Positions 53,605-61,646 of a DNA stretch of 64,000 nt are shown one piece after another. The notes beneath the pieces are model-generated. The model was not told the DNA's origin and ran no database searches. It worked only from the letters and a program-made list of their open reading frames with translations. This stretch comes from CAVPJW01 sp963705525. Its GTDB lineage: Bacteria > Acidobacteriota > Vicinamibacteria > Vicinamibacterales > CAVPJW01. The stretch covers positions 248,001 to 312,000 of the forward strand of contig CAVPJW010000006.1 of the NCBI GenBank assembly GCA_963705525.1, given 5' to 3'. The first letter of the stretch is position 1; every line of letters begins with the position of its first letter. Position numbers and translations under genes: made by a program.

Positions 53605-54266
53605 CCGACAACTCCAGTCCGGCGGCCGCCTCGGCGGCCCCGGGAAGAGGCAGCGGTCCCGCGGCGGGACGCCGGGGAGCGTTCCAGTCGATCTCGCAGC
53701 CGTTTGATCCTGAGCGATAGTTCCGTACGGCCACGGTTGATGCGCGACTTGACCGTGCCTTCGGGCAGCTTGAGCTGCACGGCTATCTCCTGATACGAGA
53801 GCTCCTGAATGTCGCGAAGGAGCACGGCGGTCCTGAGCGACGGAGGGAGCTCCTCGAGCGCCTGTCGAAGCAAAGCCACGCGGTCATTGCGCTCGAGGGC
53901 GGTGAGTGCGTTCAGGTCCGGAGACACCGGCGACAAGGCAGACGCATCGACATCCCGATCGATCGTCTCGCGCTCTTTGCGGACGCTCCGGTAGTGATCG
54001 ATGCAGAGGTTCCGGCTCACGCTGATCAGCCAGGTCTGAAAGTTCGCCCGCCGATCGAAGGTCTCGAGCGACCTGAACACTTTCAGAAAGATGTCCTGGG
54101 TGAGGTCCTCGGCCTCCTCGTGCTTGCCGACGAATTTGTACGCGACGTTGAAGACCTTGCGCCAGTGCTGGCGGACGATCTTTTCCCAGGCCGCCTGATC
54201 GCCAGCCAGACAGCGTTCGATGAGATGCTCAGTCGAGGCTGCGGGCGCAGGCTGCGGGTCAGACAT
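53601..54266 (-). CDS. ECF-type RNA polymerase sigma factor
   Basis: A 221-aa sigma factor. Region 2: FNVAYKFVGKHEEAEDLTQD and FQTWLISVSRNLCIDHYRS. Region 4: LEELPPSLRTAVLLRDIQEL and SYQEIAVQLKLPEGTVKSR. The tail after residue 190 is Arg/Gly-rich and probably disordered. I chose the ATG at 54266; an upstream Met at 54335 falls in the promoter. Head of an operon with a STAS antagonist and a small coiled-coil protein; unlike most ECF genes it has no adjacent transmembrane anti-sigma factor. Confidence 0.9.
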   Translation of the reverse strand: MSDPQPAPAASTEHLIERCLAGDQAAWEKIVRQHWRKVFNVAYKFVGKHEEAEDLTQDIFLKVFRSLETFDRRANFQTWLISVSRNLCIDHYRSVRKERETIDRDVDASALSPVSPDLNALTALERNDRVALLRQALEELPPSLRTAVLLRDIQELSYQEIAVQLKLPEGTVKSRINRGRTELSLRIKRLRDRLERSPASRRGTAASSRGRRGGRRTGVVG

Positions 54267-54305
54267 GAATGGTTGCGCGCGGCAGCGGGGGCGGGGGACC
54301 CGCGC

Positions 54306-54335
54306 ATGATAACAAAGCGTTTTTCGGCGTGTCAA
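54306..54335 (-). promoter_or_regulatory. sigma-70 promoter for the sigma/STAS operon
   Basis: On the minus strand TTGACA (54335-54330) and TATCAT (54311-54306) with an 18-base spacer. Predicted transcription start about 54299, giving a leader of about 33 bases before the sigma factor ATG at 54266. Confidence 0.65.
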
Positions 54336-54396
54336 ACCCTGATTGTCGAGTAAGATACGGCTGGCTTCGGGACCGGCGCCCTCCCATTTCCTCGAC

Positions 54397-55641
54397 GTGA
54401 CCGGCTTCTACCGTATTCAGTCCAGCCTGACGTGCGACGGTGTGCACTTGGCACTCGTGGCCGACCACGTCGGCACGCCGTTCTACGTCTACAGTGCCGC
54501 CACCATCCGGCAGACATACGCCGCCATCGACGATGCGTTTTCCGGCTACCCGCACACGATTCACTACGCGCTCAAAGCCAACTCCACGCTGGCCATCGCG
54601 CGGCTCCTGCGGCAGCTTGGCAGCTCAGTCGATGCCAATTCGGTCGGGGAAATCGAGGTTGCACTTCGGGCCGGCTACGTCCCCGCGCAGGTCGTGTTCA
54701 CGGGAGTGGGCAAGACCGACGATGAGCTCGAGCGCGCCGTGGATCTTGGCGTCGGCATGATCAATACCGAGTCCGCCGGTGAGCTGGAACGCCTCGACCA
54801 CATCGCGCGGGCCCGCGGCGCGCGCGCACGAGTCGCCATTCGTTTGAATCCAGACGTCGATCCCTTGAGCCACCCGCACATCTCCACCGGACTCAAGACC
54901 AACAAGTTCGGCGTGCCGATCGAAGAAGCCGCCGCGCTTTACAGGCAGATGCGTGATCGTTCAGGCCTGGCGCTCGTGGGCATTCACGTACACATCGGGT
55001 CGCAGATCGTCACCCTGGAGCCGCTCCAGCGCGCGGCCCGATCGATCGCCGCATTGGCGCGGCAGCTCGTGGCAGAGGGCGTCCCGCTCGAACAGATCGA
55101 CGTGGGGGGTGGCCTCGGCATCTCGTATGACTCTTCTGCTGTCCCATCGATGAAGGACTATGCATCGACGGTGCTGGAAGAAGTGCGCCCGACCGGTCTT
55201 CACCTGGCGCTCGAGCCTGGGCGCGCCATGGTGGCGGCCGCCGGCGCACTTGTCACCGGTGTCGTTGAGGTGAAGGAGTTTCCTGGCGGCAAGCGGTTCC
55301 AGATCGTTGACGCCGGCATGAACGACCTGCTGCGCCCGGCGTTGTATGGCGCGTTTCATCGCATCGAGCCACTGCTGATTCGAGATGGGGAGAAGACTGC
55401 CGCGTGTGACGTGGTCGGACCTATCTGCGAGAGCAGCGATGTCTTTGGCCGCGATCGCATACTGCCTCTTGGTCGGCCCGGCGATCGACTGGCCATCCTC
55501 GATGCCGGCGCCTATGGATCGGCGATGTCTTCGACGTACAATCGCCGCCCCCTGGCCCCAGAAGTGATGGTGGACGAGGGGCAGTGGCGGATCATCCGTC
55601 GCCGTCAGACGATCGACGACCTTCTCGCGCTCGAAGGTTAG
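54397..55641 (+). CDS. lysA: Diaminopimelate decarboxylase
   Basis: A 414-aa PLP enzyme converting meso-diaminopimelate to lysine. Visible: HYALKANST (PLP lysine), IHVHIGSQI, QIDVGGGLGISYD, ALEPGRAMVAAAG, CESSDVFGRDR and the C-terminal DAGAYGSAMSS. Two starts are possible: TTG 54343 and GTG 54397; the latter gives the typical TGFYRIQSSLTCDGV beginning. Divergent from the sigma factor operon. It ends two bases before tmk. Confidence 0.94.
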   Translation: MTGFYRIQSSLTCDGVHLALVADHVGTPFYVYSAATIRQTYAAIDDAFSGYPHTIHYALKANSTLAIARLLRQLGSSVDANSVGEIEVALRAGYVPAQVVFTGVGKTDDELERAVDLGVGMINTESAGELERLDHIARARGARARVAIRLNPDVDPLSHPHISTGLKTNKFGVPIEEAAALYRQMRDRSGLALVGIHVHIGSQIVTLEPLQRAARSIAALARQLVAEGVPLEQIDVGGGLGISYDSSAVPSMKDYASTVLEEVRPTGLHLALEPGRAMVAAAGALVTGVVEVKEFPGGKRFQIVDAGMNDLLRPALYGAFHRIEPLLIRDGEKTAACDVVGPICESSDVFGRDRILPLGRPGDRLAILDAGAYGSAMSSTYNRRPLAPEVMVDEGQWRIIRRRQTIDDLLALEG

Positions 55642-55643
55642 AT

Positions 55644-56237
55644 ATGGCAGGACTGCTCATCGCCTTCGAAGGGCTCGACCAGAGCGGCAAGGAAACGCAG
55701 GCCGAGTTGCTTCGCGAGTATCTGAAGAGCGAGGGGCGCCGCTCGCGGCACATCTCGTTTCCGGACTATGGCACGTCCATCGGCGAAGAGATCGCTCGCG
55801 CGCTGCAGGGCGAGCGGGACTATGGCCCCGAAGTGATGCAGCTGCTGTTCGTGGCGAATCGATACGAACGGAAGGCCGACATCGATCGCTGGGTCGATGG
55901 CGGGCTGGTCCTGCTCTGCGACCGCTACACGGCGTCCAGCGTTGCGTACGGCGAAGCGCACGGCCTCGATCCGGTCTGGCTGACCGACACGCAAAGGTTT
56001 CTTCGGCCGGCCGATCTCACGGTGCTGCTCGATATTTCGCCGGAGACCGCCGTCAAACGCAAGACCGTCGAGCGCGATCAGTACGAACGAGACCTGCAGT
56101 TGCTGTCGAGGGTGCGGGAAAGCTACATGCGGCAGGCCCGGGATGCCAGCTGGGTCACGATCGATGGGTCCCAGAGTCGCGAAAATGTGGCGGCGGCTGT
56201 GATTGCGGCCGTCTCCGAACGGCTCGGGCCGCCGTAA
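55644..56237 (+). CDS. tmk: Thymidylate kinase
   Basis: A 197-aa dTMP kinase. P-loop FEGLDQSGKETQ, the DRY motif CDRYTASSVAYGE and the lid region ERDQYERD. The ORF is open upstream inside lysA, but the ATG at 55644 begins the P-loop strand directly. Its last 83 bases overlap, tail to tail, the comF gene, an unusually long overlap of two apparently real genes. Confidence 0.93.
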   Translation: MAGLLIAFEGLDQSGKETQAELLREYLKSEGRRSRHISFPDYGTSIGEEIARALQGERDYGPEVMQLLFVANRYERKADIDRWVDGGLVLLCDRYTASSVAYGEAHGLDPVWLTDTQRFLRPADLTVLLDISPETAVKRKTVERDQYERDLQLLSRVRESYMRQARDASWVTIDGSQSRENVAAAVIAAVSERLGPP

Positions 56238-57027
56238 GTGCTCGAACCTCCAGAACACCCGCGCTCCTGAGCTCCCGTGCGCACGCTTCGAGTGTCGCAC
56301 CCGTCGTCATGACGTCATCCACCAGCACTACCACGGAGCCCGCAATCCTCGAGCGGAGATGCCGGCGGCTCCTCCAGAGTCCCCCGAGAGCGAAGGCGTC
56401 GCGCACGTTCTCGTGACGCAGGCTGGCCGGGAGGTCCACTTGCGGGCGGGTGAGCCGCACCCGCCGCAAAGCGCGCACGACAGGAATCCGGAGCCGCGCT
56501 GCCAGCTCTTCGGCCTGGTTGAACCCTCGAGTGATACGTCGCCACGGGTGAAGAGGGACTGGGATCAGATAGTCTGCCCCCGCCAGCACGTCGGTTCCGT
56601 GGCGGGCCATCAGCCGTGCAAGTGGCCCGGCGAGTGTCCTGCATCGCTCGTACTTGAAAGCATGCAGAATCGTCCGAAGCGTGCCGTCGTACTCCCCAAT
56701 CGAGCGACTGCAGGCGATGATGTCGTTTTCGCGACGGCACGCGCAGGGCGCTCCGTCGCTCCTCGATTGCGTCGTTGCGACCGGGAGGCCACAGCGCGAG
56801 CAGAAGGGCGGAGTCAGAATGCGGACGGCGGACCAGCACGACCCGCACACAGGCCCGCTGAGAGGCGAATCGAGTATTCGACCGCATGCCAGACAGGGAG
56901 GAGACAGCAGCAGAGACAGAAGCGCATCTCCGGCTGTCCGCCAGCGATGGTGTCGAATGAAAAAATCACCACACCGGACGAGCGGTGAAGTGACGATTGT
57001 TGCGTGTTCCGCAGTCCTTCGAGGCAT
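56155..57027 (-). CDS. comF: ComF-family phosphoribosyltransferase-like protein
   Basis: A 290-aa protein with an N-terminal zinc ribbon (CLACGRIL, CGSCW, CSRCGLP, CACRREN) and a C-terminal phosphoribosyltransferase-like domain with VVVLVDDVMTTGATLEACA. ComF acts in DNA uptake during natural transformation; its presence together with DprA suggests a competence apparatus. The start is uncertain: the frame is open to 57207, and I took the ATG at 57027. The C terminus overlaps tmk by 83 bases on the opposite strand. Confidence 0.85.
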   Translation of the reverse strand: MPRRTAEHATIVTSPLVRCGDFFIRHHRWRTAGDALLSLLLSPPCLACGRILDSPLSGPVCGSCWSAVRILTPPFCSRCGLPVATTQSRSDGAPCACRRENDIIACSRSIGEYDGTLRTILHAFKYERCRTLAGPLARLMARHGTDVLAGADYLIPVPLHPWRRITRGFNQAEELAARLRIPVVRALRRVRLTRPQVDLPASLRHENVRDAFALGGLWRSRRHLRSRIAGSVVVLVDDVMTTGATLEACARELRSAGVLEVRALTAARAVRRRPQSQPPPHFRDSGTHRS

Positions 57028-57222
57028 CGGTCCGCGTTCAAAGCAAGTGGCGGGCCGAGGGAAGCGGTGCGGCCTAAGAAATTCCGTGGTGCTCGCGGTG
57101 TGAGAGATCGGCGCGGAAACGCCGACCGCCCCCCGCATCCCGGAGATCAGAGCCGGTTGAAGCCGCCCCGCGCACTCGCACTTCGAACGACTCGCTGCCT
57201 CCCCCAAGAACGATGCCCGAGG

Positions 57223-57633
57223 TCAGGAGCGCGGCGCAGGTTGGGCGACGTCGATGATCGGGAGGGTGACGGTTTCGGCGCTGCCCCACAACCGTTCCAA
57301 AGCGTAGAAGGCCCTGGTCTCTGGCGTAAAGACGTGCACAACGAAATCGAAGCAGTCGATCAGGATCCATTCCGCTCGCACGTACCCTTCGATGTGAGCG
57401 GGCTTCGCATGCTGCCGCGCCATCGACTCCTGAATCGAGTCGGCAATCGTCATGACCTGGCGCGGGCCCTGGCCGGAACAGATCAGGAAGTAATCGGTGA
57501 ACGCGCTGGCCTTGCGCAGGTCGAGCACCACCACGTCGAAGGCCTTCTTGTCGGTCGCCGCGCGGACCGCGTCCAGGAGATCCGCCGGAACAGACTTGTC
57601 AGACGCGATCGGCTGCGGCTCGGACTTATTCAT
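57223..57633 (-). CDS. rsfS: Ribosome silencing factor
   Basis: A 136-aa RsfS/DUF143 protein that binds L14 and blocks subunit joining when nutrients are scarce. Visible: VVVLDLRKASAFTDYFLICS, RQVMTIADSIQESM, GYVRAEWILIDCFDFVVHVF and RAFYALERLWG. The ATG at 57633 overlaps the end of nadD by eight bases. Standard rplU-rpmA-obgE-nadD-rsfS order on the minus strand. Confidence 0.94.
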   Translation of the reverse strand: MNKSEPQPIASDKSVPADLLDAVRAATDKKAFDVVVLDLRKASAFTDYFLICSGQGPRQVMTIADSIQESMARQHAKPAHIEGYVRAEWILIDCFDFVVHVFTPETRAFYALERLWGSAETVTLPIIDVAQPAPRS

Positions 57634-58324
57634 GTTGTGCGCGTTGAACCTCGCGCCCCTGGTCGATGACGAGATCCGCCGCGCTGTACAGCCCATGCCG
57701 GCGCGCGTGCTCCTCGACGGCGTGGGGCAGCATCCCTGTGACGGGCATTCCCGTTCCGAGAAGCGCCCGGATCCGGCTCGAGGACACATCCGGCGTTGCC
57801 GCGTCGACGAGAAGGATCGACGGGAGAGCGGCGTCGGATGCGCCGGATGCGGTCGCGTCCTTCATCAAGTCGCGCAATTCAGGCAAACGTGTCCTCATCT
57901 CCATGCTCCTGGTGCCGGGACGGGAGACGACCACGAAATGGCAGCCGCTGAGGATGGCAGGGTAGTCGTGCCACGTTGCGATGTCTGCAAACGCGTCGGC
58001 GCCCACAATGAAGAAGAGTCGCGGCGGATCGAAACCCTCTGCATGGAGACGCGATAGCGTCTCCGAGGTATAGGACGGCGTGCCTCGCTGCAGTTCGAGA
58101 TCCGACACGACGTAGGCGGGTCGATCCTCGATGGCGAGAGCCGCCATGGCGAACCGGTGAAAGGCCGACGCGATCGGACGAGCCGGGCGATGAGGGGGAG
58201 AAAGCGACGGCATGATCACGATGCGATCGAGCTGCAGGCTCGTGCGGGCGGCCTCCGCCGCGGCCAGGTGCCCGGCATGGAGCGGATCGAACGTGCCTCC
58301 GAGCACCCCGACGTGCTCGCTCAT
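57626..58324 (-). CDS. nadD: Nicotinate-nucleotide adenylyltransferase
   Basis: A 232-aa NAD biosynthesis enzyme. N-terminal GVLGGTFDPLHAGHL contains the nucleotidyltransferase motif HxGH, and the C-terminal region TPDVSSSRIRALL contains the ISSTxIR-type motif. Start at ATG 58324, overlapping the obgE stop (ATGA). Confidence 0.93.
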   Translation of the reverse strand: MSEHVGVLGGTFDPLHAGHLAAAEAARTSLQLDRIVIMPSLSPPHRPARPIASAFHRFAMAALAIEDRPAYVVSDLELQRGTPSYTSETLSRLHAEGFDPPRLFFIVGADAFADIATWHDYPAILSGCHFVVVSRPGTRSMEMRTRLPELRDLMKDATASGASDAALPSILLVDAATPDVSSSRIRALLGTGMPVTGMLPHAVEEHARRHGLYSAADLVIDQGREVQRAQHE

Positions 58325-59427
58325 CGCGACCGGCTCGCCTTTCTGGCCGATGGTGTAGGCGCCTCGACGGTGTCGGCCTCTGCCTGCCGGCTTTCGAGCG
58401 GGGTGAGCGCCGCGCGCTCGGCGGCGATGGTCCGCCACATGGCTTGCAGGAGCTCGCTGACGCCCTCGCCCGTGACGCCGGAGATTCTGAAGAAGGGCAT
58501 GCCGAGCGCCTGCGCGTGTGCCGCAAGCCGCTCGGCTCGTGATGGATCATCGAGGGCATCGATCTTGTTGGCCGTCACCAGCTGAGGCTTGCGCGCGAGC
58601 TCGGGAGTGTACTGTGCGAGCTCCTGCCTGAGCACCTCGAAATCGGCAACCGGATCCCGCTCCGATGCGCTCGAGACGTCAATCAGATGGACGAGCACGG
58701 CGGTTCGTTCCAGGTGCCGAAGAAATCGGTGCCCGAGCCCGAGCCCGCGGTGTGCGCCTTCGATCAGCCCTGGAACGTCCGCCACGACGAAGCTCCGCTC
58801 GGCGTCGAGCGTGACCACCCCGAGGTTGGGCGACAGCGTGGTGAACGGATAGTCGGCAATCTTCGGCCGTGCCGCGGAGATCCGCGCGATGAGCGTCGAT
58901 TTTCCGGCGTTGGGGAATCCGACGAGCCCAACGTCGGCGAGCAGCTTCAACTGAAGTCGAAGCTGCCGCTCTTCCCCAGGCTGACCGTCTTCGACGCGGC
59001 GTGGCGCGCGGTTGGTGGAGGAAGCAAAGCGCGCGTTCCCGCGGCCGCCCCGACCCCCTTGTGCCACCAGCACGCGCTGGCCGGGGCCGTTCAAGTCGCC
59101 GACGAGGCGCCATTCATCCGCGGTGTCGGGAATTCGTTCGTAGACGAGCGTGCCGATCGGCACTTCGAGCTCGAGGTCGCTGCCGCTGTGGCCCGTCCGA
59201 TTCGAGCCCTCACCGTGTGCGCCGCGCGGCGCGCGGAATTCTGGATGAAAGCGGTAGTTGATGAGGGTGTTGAGGTGCGGACTCGAGGTGACCCAGACGG
59301 ATCCGCCGTGACCGCCGTCACCGCCGCTTGGGCCGCCGCGCGGCACGAACTTCTCGCGCCGGAAGCTGAGGCAGCCGCGGCCACCGTCTCCGGCCCAGAC
59401 GTGGATGTCGACTTCGTCGACAAACAT
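58321..59427 (-). CDS. obgE: Obg-family GTPase
   Basis: A 368-aa ribosome-associated GTPase. The Gly-rich Obg fold is at residues 1-155 (FVPRGGPSGGDGGHGGSVW). GTPase motifs follow: G1 GFPNAGKST, G3 DVPGLIEGAHRG, G4 TANKIDAL. The C-terminal extension is short and charged (SARKASRSR). It sits 50 bases downstream of rpmA. Confidence 0.95.
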   Translation of the reverse strand: MFVDEVDIHVWAGDGGRGCLSFRREKFVPRGGPSGGDGGHGGSVWVTSSPHLNTLINYRFHPEFRAPRGAHGEGSNRTGHSGSDLELEVPIGTLVYERIPDTADEWRLVGDLNGPGQRVLVAQGGRGGRGNARFASSTNRAPRRVEDGQPGEERQLRLQLKLLADVGLVGFPNAGKSTLIARISAARPKIADYPFTTLSPNLGVVTLDAERSFVVADVPGLIEGAHRGLGLGHRFLRHLERTAVLVHLIDVSSASERDPVADFEVLRQELAQYTPELARKPQLVTANKIDALDDPSRAERLAAHAQALGMPFFRISGVTGEGVSELLQAMWRTIAAERAALTPLESRQAEADTVEAPTPSARKASRSR

Positions 59428-59477
59428 TGTTGCGGTCGTTCAGTGTCGGGAAGCCGGACTATGGAGGCTGGCGGCCG

Positions 59478-59741
59478 TCACTGCGCCTCGAGCGGCAGCA
59501 CGCTGATGACGCGCCCGCGGGCGCCGTGGTCTTCGAAGCGGACACGTCCGCCAACCTTCGCGAAAAGCGTGTCGTCCTTGCCCAGGCCCACGTTCAGGCC
59601 CGGACGAAAACGACGGCCCCGCTGGCGAACGAGAATCGCACCGCCGGATACCACGTTGCCGTCGAATCGTTTCACACCGAGACGCTGCGAATTGCTGTCG
59701 CGTCCGTTGCGCGAACTACCTTGTCCTTTTTTGTGTGCCAT
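59478..59741 (-). CDS. rpmA: 50S ribosomal protein L27
   Basis: An 87-aa protein starting MAHKKGQGSSRNGRDSNSQR, the typical L27 N terminus with no N-terminal prepeptide, then GVKRFDGNVVSGGAILVRQR and RRFRPGLNVGLGKDDTLFAK. Follows rplU by 43 bases. Confidence 0.97.
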   Translation of the reverse strand: MAHKKGQGSSRNGRDSNSQRLGVKRFDGNVVSGGAILVRQRGRRFRPGLNVGLGKDDTLFAKVGGRVRFEDHGARGRVISVLPLEAQ

Positions 59742-59784
59742 CGCTGTTTCTACCTAAATCAGCCGCTCGCGCACCGAGCGGATA

Positions 59785-60099
59785 TCAACCGAGGATTTCC
59801 TTGATGCGGACGCGCGTCAGGACGGCGCGGTGGCCCTTGGTCCGGCGCATGCCCTTGCGGCGCTTCTTCTTGAAGACGCGCAGTTTGGGACCCCGCGCGC
59901 CGCCTTCGACGACCCCGACGACGCGGGCGGAACCGAGCGCCGGAGACCCGGCCTCGACTTCCCCGTTGTCGCGCCCGACCAGCAGCACCTGCTCGAACGT
60001 GATCTCGTCGCCCTTGGAACCCATGGTGCCATCGACAGTTATCGTCGAGCCAGGGGTGACCTTCACCTGTCGTCCGCGAGTCTGAATAATGGCGTACAC
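59785..60099 (-). CDS. rplU: 50S ribosomal protein L21
   Basis: A 104-aa protein: MYAIIQTRGRQVKVTPGSTI, then KGDEITFEQVLLVGRD and VFKKKRRKGMRRTKGHRA with the conserved basic rRNA-binding region. First gene of the L21-L27-Obg-NadD-RsfS operon. Confidence 0.97.
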   Translation of the reverse strand: MYAIIQTRGRQVKVTPGSTITVDGTMGSKGDEITFEQVLLVGRDNGEVEAGSPALGSARVVGVVEGGARGPKLRVFKKKRRKGMRRTKGHRAVLTRVRIKEILG

Positions 60100-60169
60100 G
60101 TCAGTACTCTCCGTTCAGGTCGTCCGGGCAGGCCAAGGCCGACCAGCGCTGACACCTGCGAAACACACT

Positions 60170-60199
60170 AGAGTAACACCCGGCTCTTCAGCGTGTAAA
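60170..60199 (-). promoter_or_regulatory. Probable promoter for the rplU operon
   Basis: Minus strand TTTACA (60199-60194) and TACTCT (60175-60170) with an 18-base spacer; predicted leader about 64 bases before the rplU ATG at 60099. The leader includes a GGCC-TT-GGCC dyad that could be part of a ribosomal-protein leader structure. Confidence 0.4.
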
Positions 60200-60233
60200 G
60201 GCGACCTGGTTGCGCCACCGACAGGGGCCGCGG

Positions 60234-61028
60234 TTACTTGAGAAGGATCCGGGTGCCTTTGATCTTCTGACTGCTCAAGGTGCTCAGGAAGCTCGGGATG
60301 AGGCGATCCATCAGCTCGAAGTACGACGACAGGGCAGGCGTATTCTGCTGAGCGCTGTAAAGAACCTCTTCGCGGAATGTCTCCTTGTAGAGCTCCGTCC
60401 CGCTCCGTCCGTCGATGAAGATGAACTCGGGCTTGAGCACAAAGCCCTTCCGCTCCATGTAGGTTCGAACCGGGACGACGCGCCGCCGCCCGAATGAATC
60501 GTAGACTTCCTGCTCTCGCTGCACGAACCCCGAGCTCGAATGCGGTGTGAAGAGCACCGTGCCCGTGACGATGAGTGGGTTCTGGTACTCTTCACCCAGC
60601 TTCTTCCAGAAACCCGTGTCTGCGAAGATCTGCTCGTAGGCTTCCAGATCCTTGTCACTCTTGATCGCGGGCGCCTGTGCGGACGCGGCGGCGCTGTCGC
60701 TGCTTGTGGTCGATCCGCCAGTCGTGCTCGCGCTGCGGCTTTCATCCGCGGCGATTGTCGCAAGCGGCATCACGTCAGCCTCGATGACCCGGAGCGAGGA
60801 CTTCGTTCGAAGCTGGCTGCGAAGCAGACGCACGGTTTCGAGGTTGGCGTCCACGTCTTCGCTGCCTCCGGCGATGAAGCCGGCGATCAGCACGCGGCTG
60901 AAAGGCGTCACGTCCAGTTTCGGCTGGATCGGCGTCTCGATCGGCACTTCGTAGTAGCTCGAGCAGGCGGCCGCCAGAGCGAGGACGAGTACGAGGCTAG
61001 TTAGTCTTCCGACGGCTTGTCCGATCAT
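60234..61028 (-). CDS. Putative lipoprotein of unknown function
   Basis: A 264-aa exported protein. Signal peptide with lipobox LAAAC (VLALAAACSSYYEV), so probably membrane-anchored through lipid. A Ser/Thr/Ala-rich linker lies at about residues 98-120. The rest has alternating strand and helix with no family I recognise (VTPFSRVLIAGFIAGGSEDV; RKGFVLKPEFIFIDGRSG). It overlaps the TPR gene by 32 bases and is coexpressed with it. Such lipoproteins often accompany TPR proteins in envelope assembly; inference only. Confidence 0.8.
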   Translation of the reverse strand: MIGQAVGRLTSLVLVLALAAACSSYYEVPIETPIQPKLDVTPFSRVLIAGFIAGGSEDVDANLETVRLLRSQLRTKSSLRVIEADVMPLATIAADESRSASTTGGSTTSSDSAAASAQAPAIKSDKDLEAYEQIFADTGFWKKLGEEYQNPLIVTGTVLFTPHSSSGFVQREQEVYDSFGRRRVVPVRTYMERKGFVLKPEFIFIDGRSGTELYKETFREEVLYSAQQNTPALSSYFELMDRLIPSFLSTLSSQKIKGTRILLK

Positions 61029-61347
61029 TGATTTCCTGGAAGAGTTCGTAATTCTGCCGAATCAGCGTGTTGTTCGGATCGAGCTCAACAGCGCGATCGT
61101 ACGCCTTCTTGGCTTTGTCGAGCATGCCCTCGTGTTCGTAGGCGACCGCAAGATTGTTGAACGCCGCCGGGTACGTCGGGTCGAGCTCGGTCGCACGCTC
61201 CCAACGATAGATCGCCTCGCGCCAGAGACCGCGCTGCGCCACGCGGATGCCGAACTCGACCTGGGCCTTCGCGTCACCGCGCCCGTCGGCATAACAAACC
61301 GACGCGCCCAGGACCAGCAGCAGAGCGCCGAGCACGGCTCGTCTCAT
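60997..61347 (-). CDS. Exported TPR protein
   Basis: A 116-aa secreted protein. Signal peptide residues 1-21 (RRAVLGALLLVLGASVCYAD), then two to three tetratricopeptide repeats (AAFNNLAVAYEHEGMLDKAK, KAYDRAVELDPNN). The ATG at 61347 follows the -10 box by 13 bases; an upstream Met at 61371 would lie inside the promoter. It overlaps the downstream lipoprotein gene by 32 bases, so the two are coupled. Confidence 0.82.
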   Translation of the reverse strand: MRRAVLGALLLVLGASVCYADGRGDAKAQVEFGIRVAQRGLWREAIYRWERATELDPTYPAAFNNLAVAYEHEGMLDKAKKAYDRAVELDPNNTLIRQNYELFQEINDRTSRRKTN

Positions 61348-61360
61348 GGGGAATATCCTC

Positions 61361-61390
61361 ACTATAGTCATTCGCTTGCGGCTCTTTCAA
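61361..61390 (-). promoter_or_regulatory. sigma-70 promoter for the TPR/lipoprotein operon
   Basis: Minus strand TTGAAA (61390-61385) and TATAGT (61366-61361) with an 18-base spacer, each five of six consensus bases. Predicted transcription start about 61354, giving a leader of about seven bases before the ATG. Confidence 0.6.
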
Positions 61391-61554
61391 GCCAATTAGG
61401 TGCTGGGCTCGGGTTGAAGTCAGCAATCCATGTACCACACTTCACGACCGGAATTCGCCAATTGGCTTCGATCCACGGCCGCGCCAGGTCTTCTGTGGAT
61501 GACACATCCTGAACCGTTTAGCGACACCGTGCTGCCCTATAATAAAGGTCTGCG

Positions 61555-61612
61555 GAGGTCGGGCACGCCGTCGCGAGGAACGACTGGCGGGTCTGGCCTC
61601 TTCGTGTTTTTG
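61555..61612 (+). ncRNA. Structured RNA element upstream of dprA
   Basis: GAGGTC (61555-61560) pairs with GGCCTC (61595-61600), and CGCCGTCG (61566-61573) pairs with CGAC-T-GGCG (61581-61589), enclosing a seven-base loop and a symmetric 5x5 internal loop. The stem is followed by TTCGTGTTTTTGG, a T-rich tract. A perfect TATAAT (61538-61543) lies a few bases upstream. It could be a small RNA or an attenuator/terminator in the dprA leader. No known RNA family was recognised. Confidence 0.4.
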
Positions 61613-61646
61613 GAGTCAGCCCCGCGTCACCTCGCTCGAGGAAACT

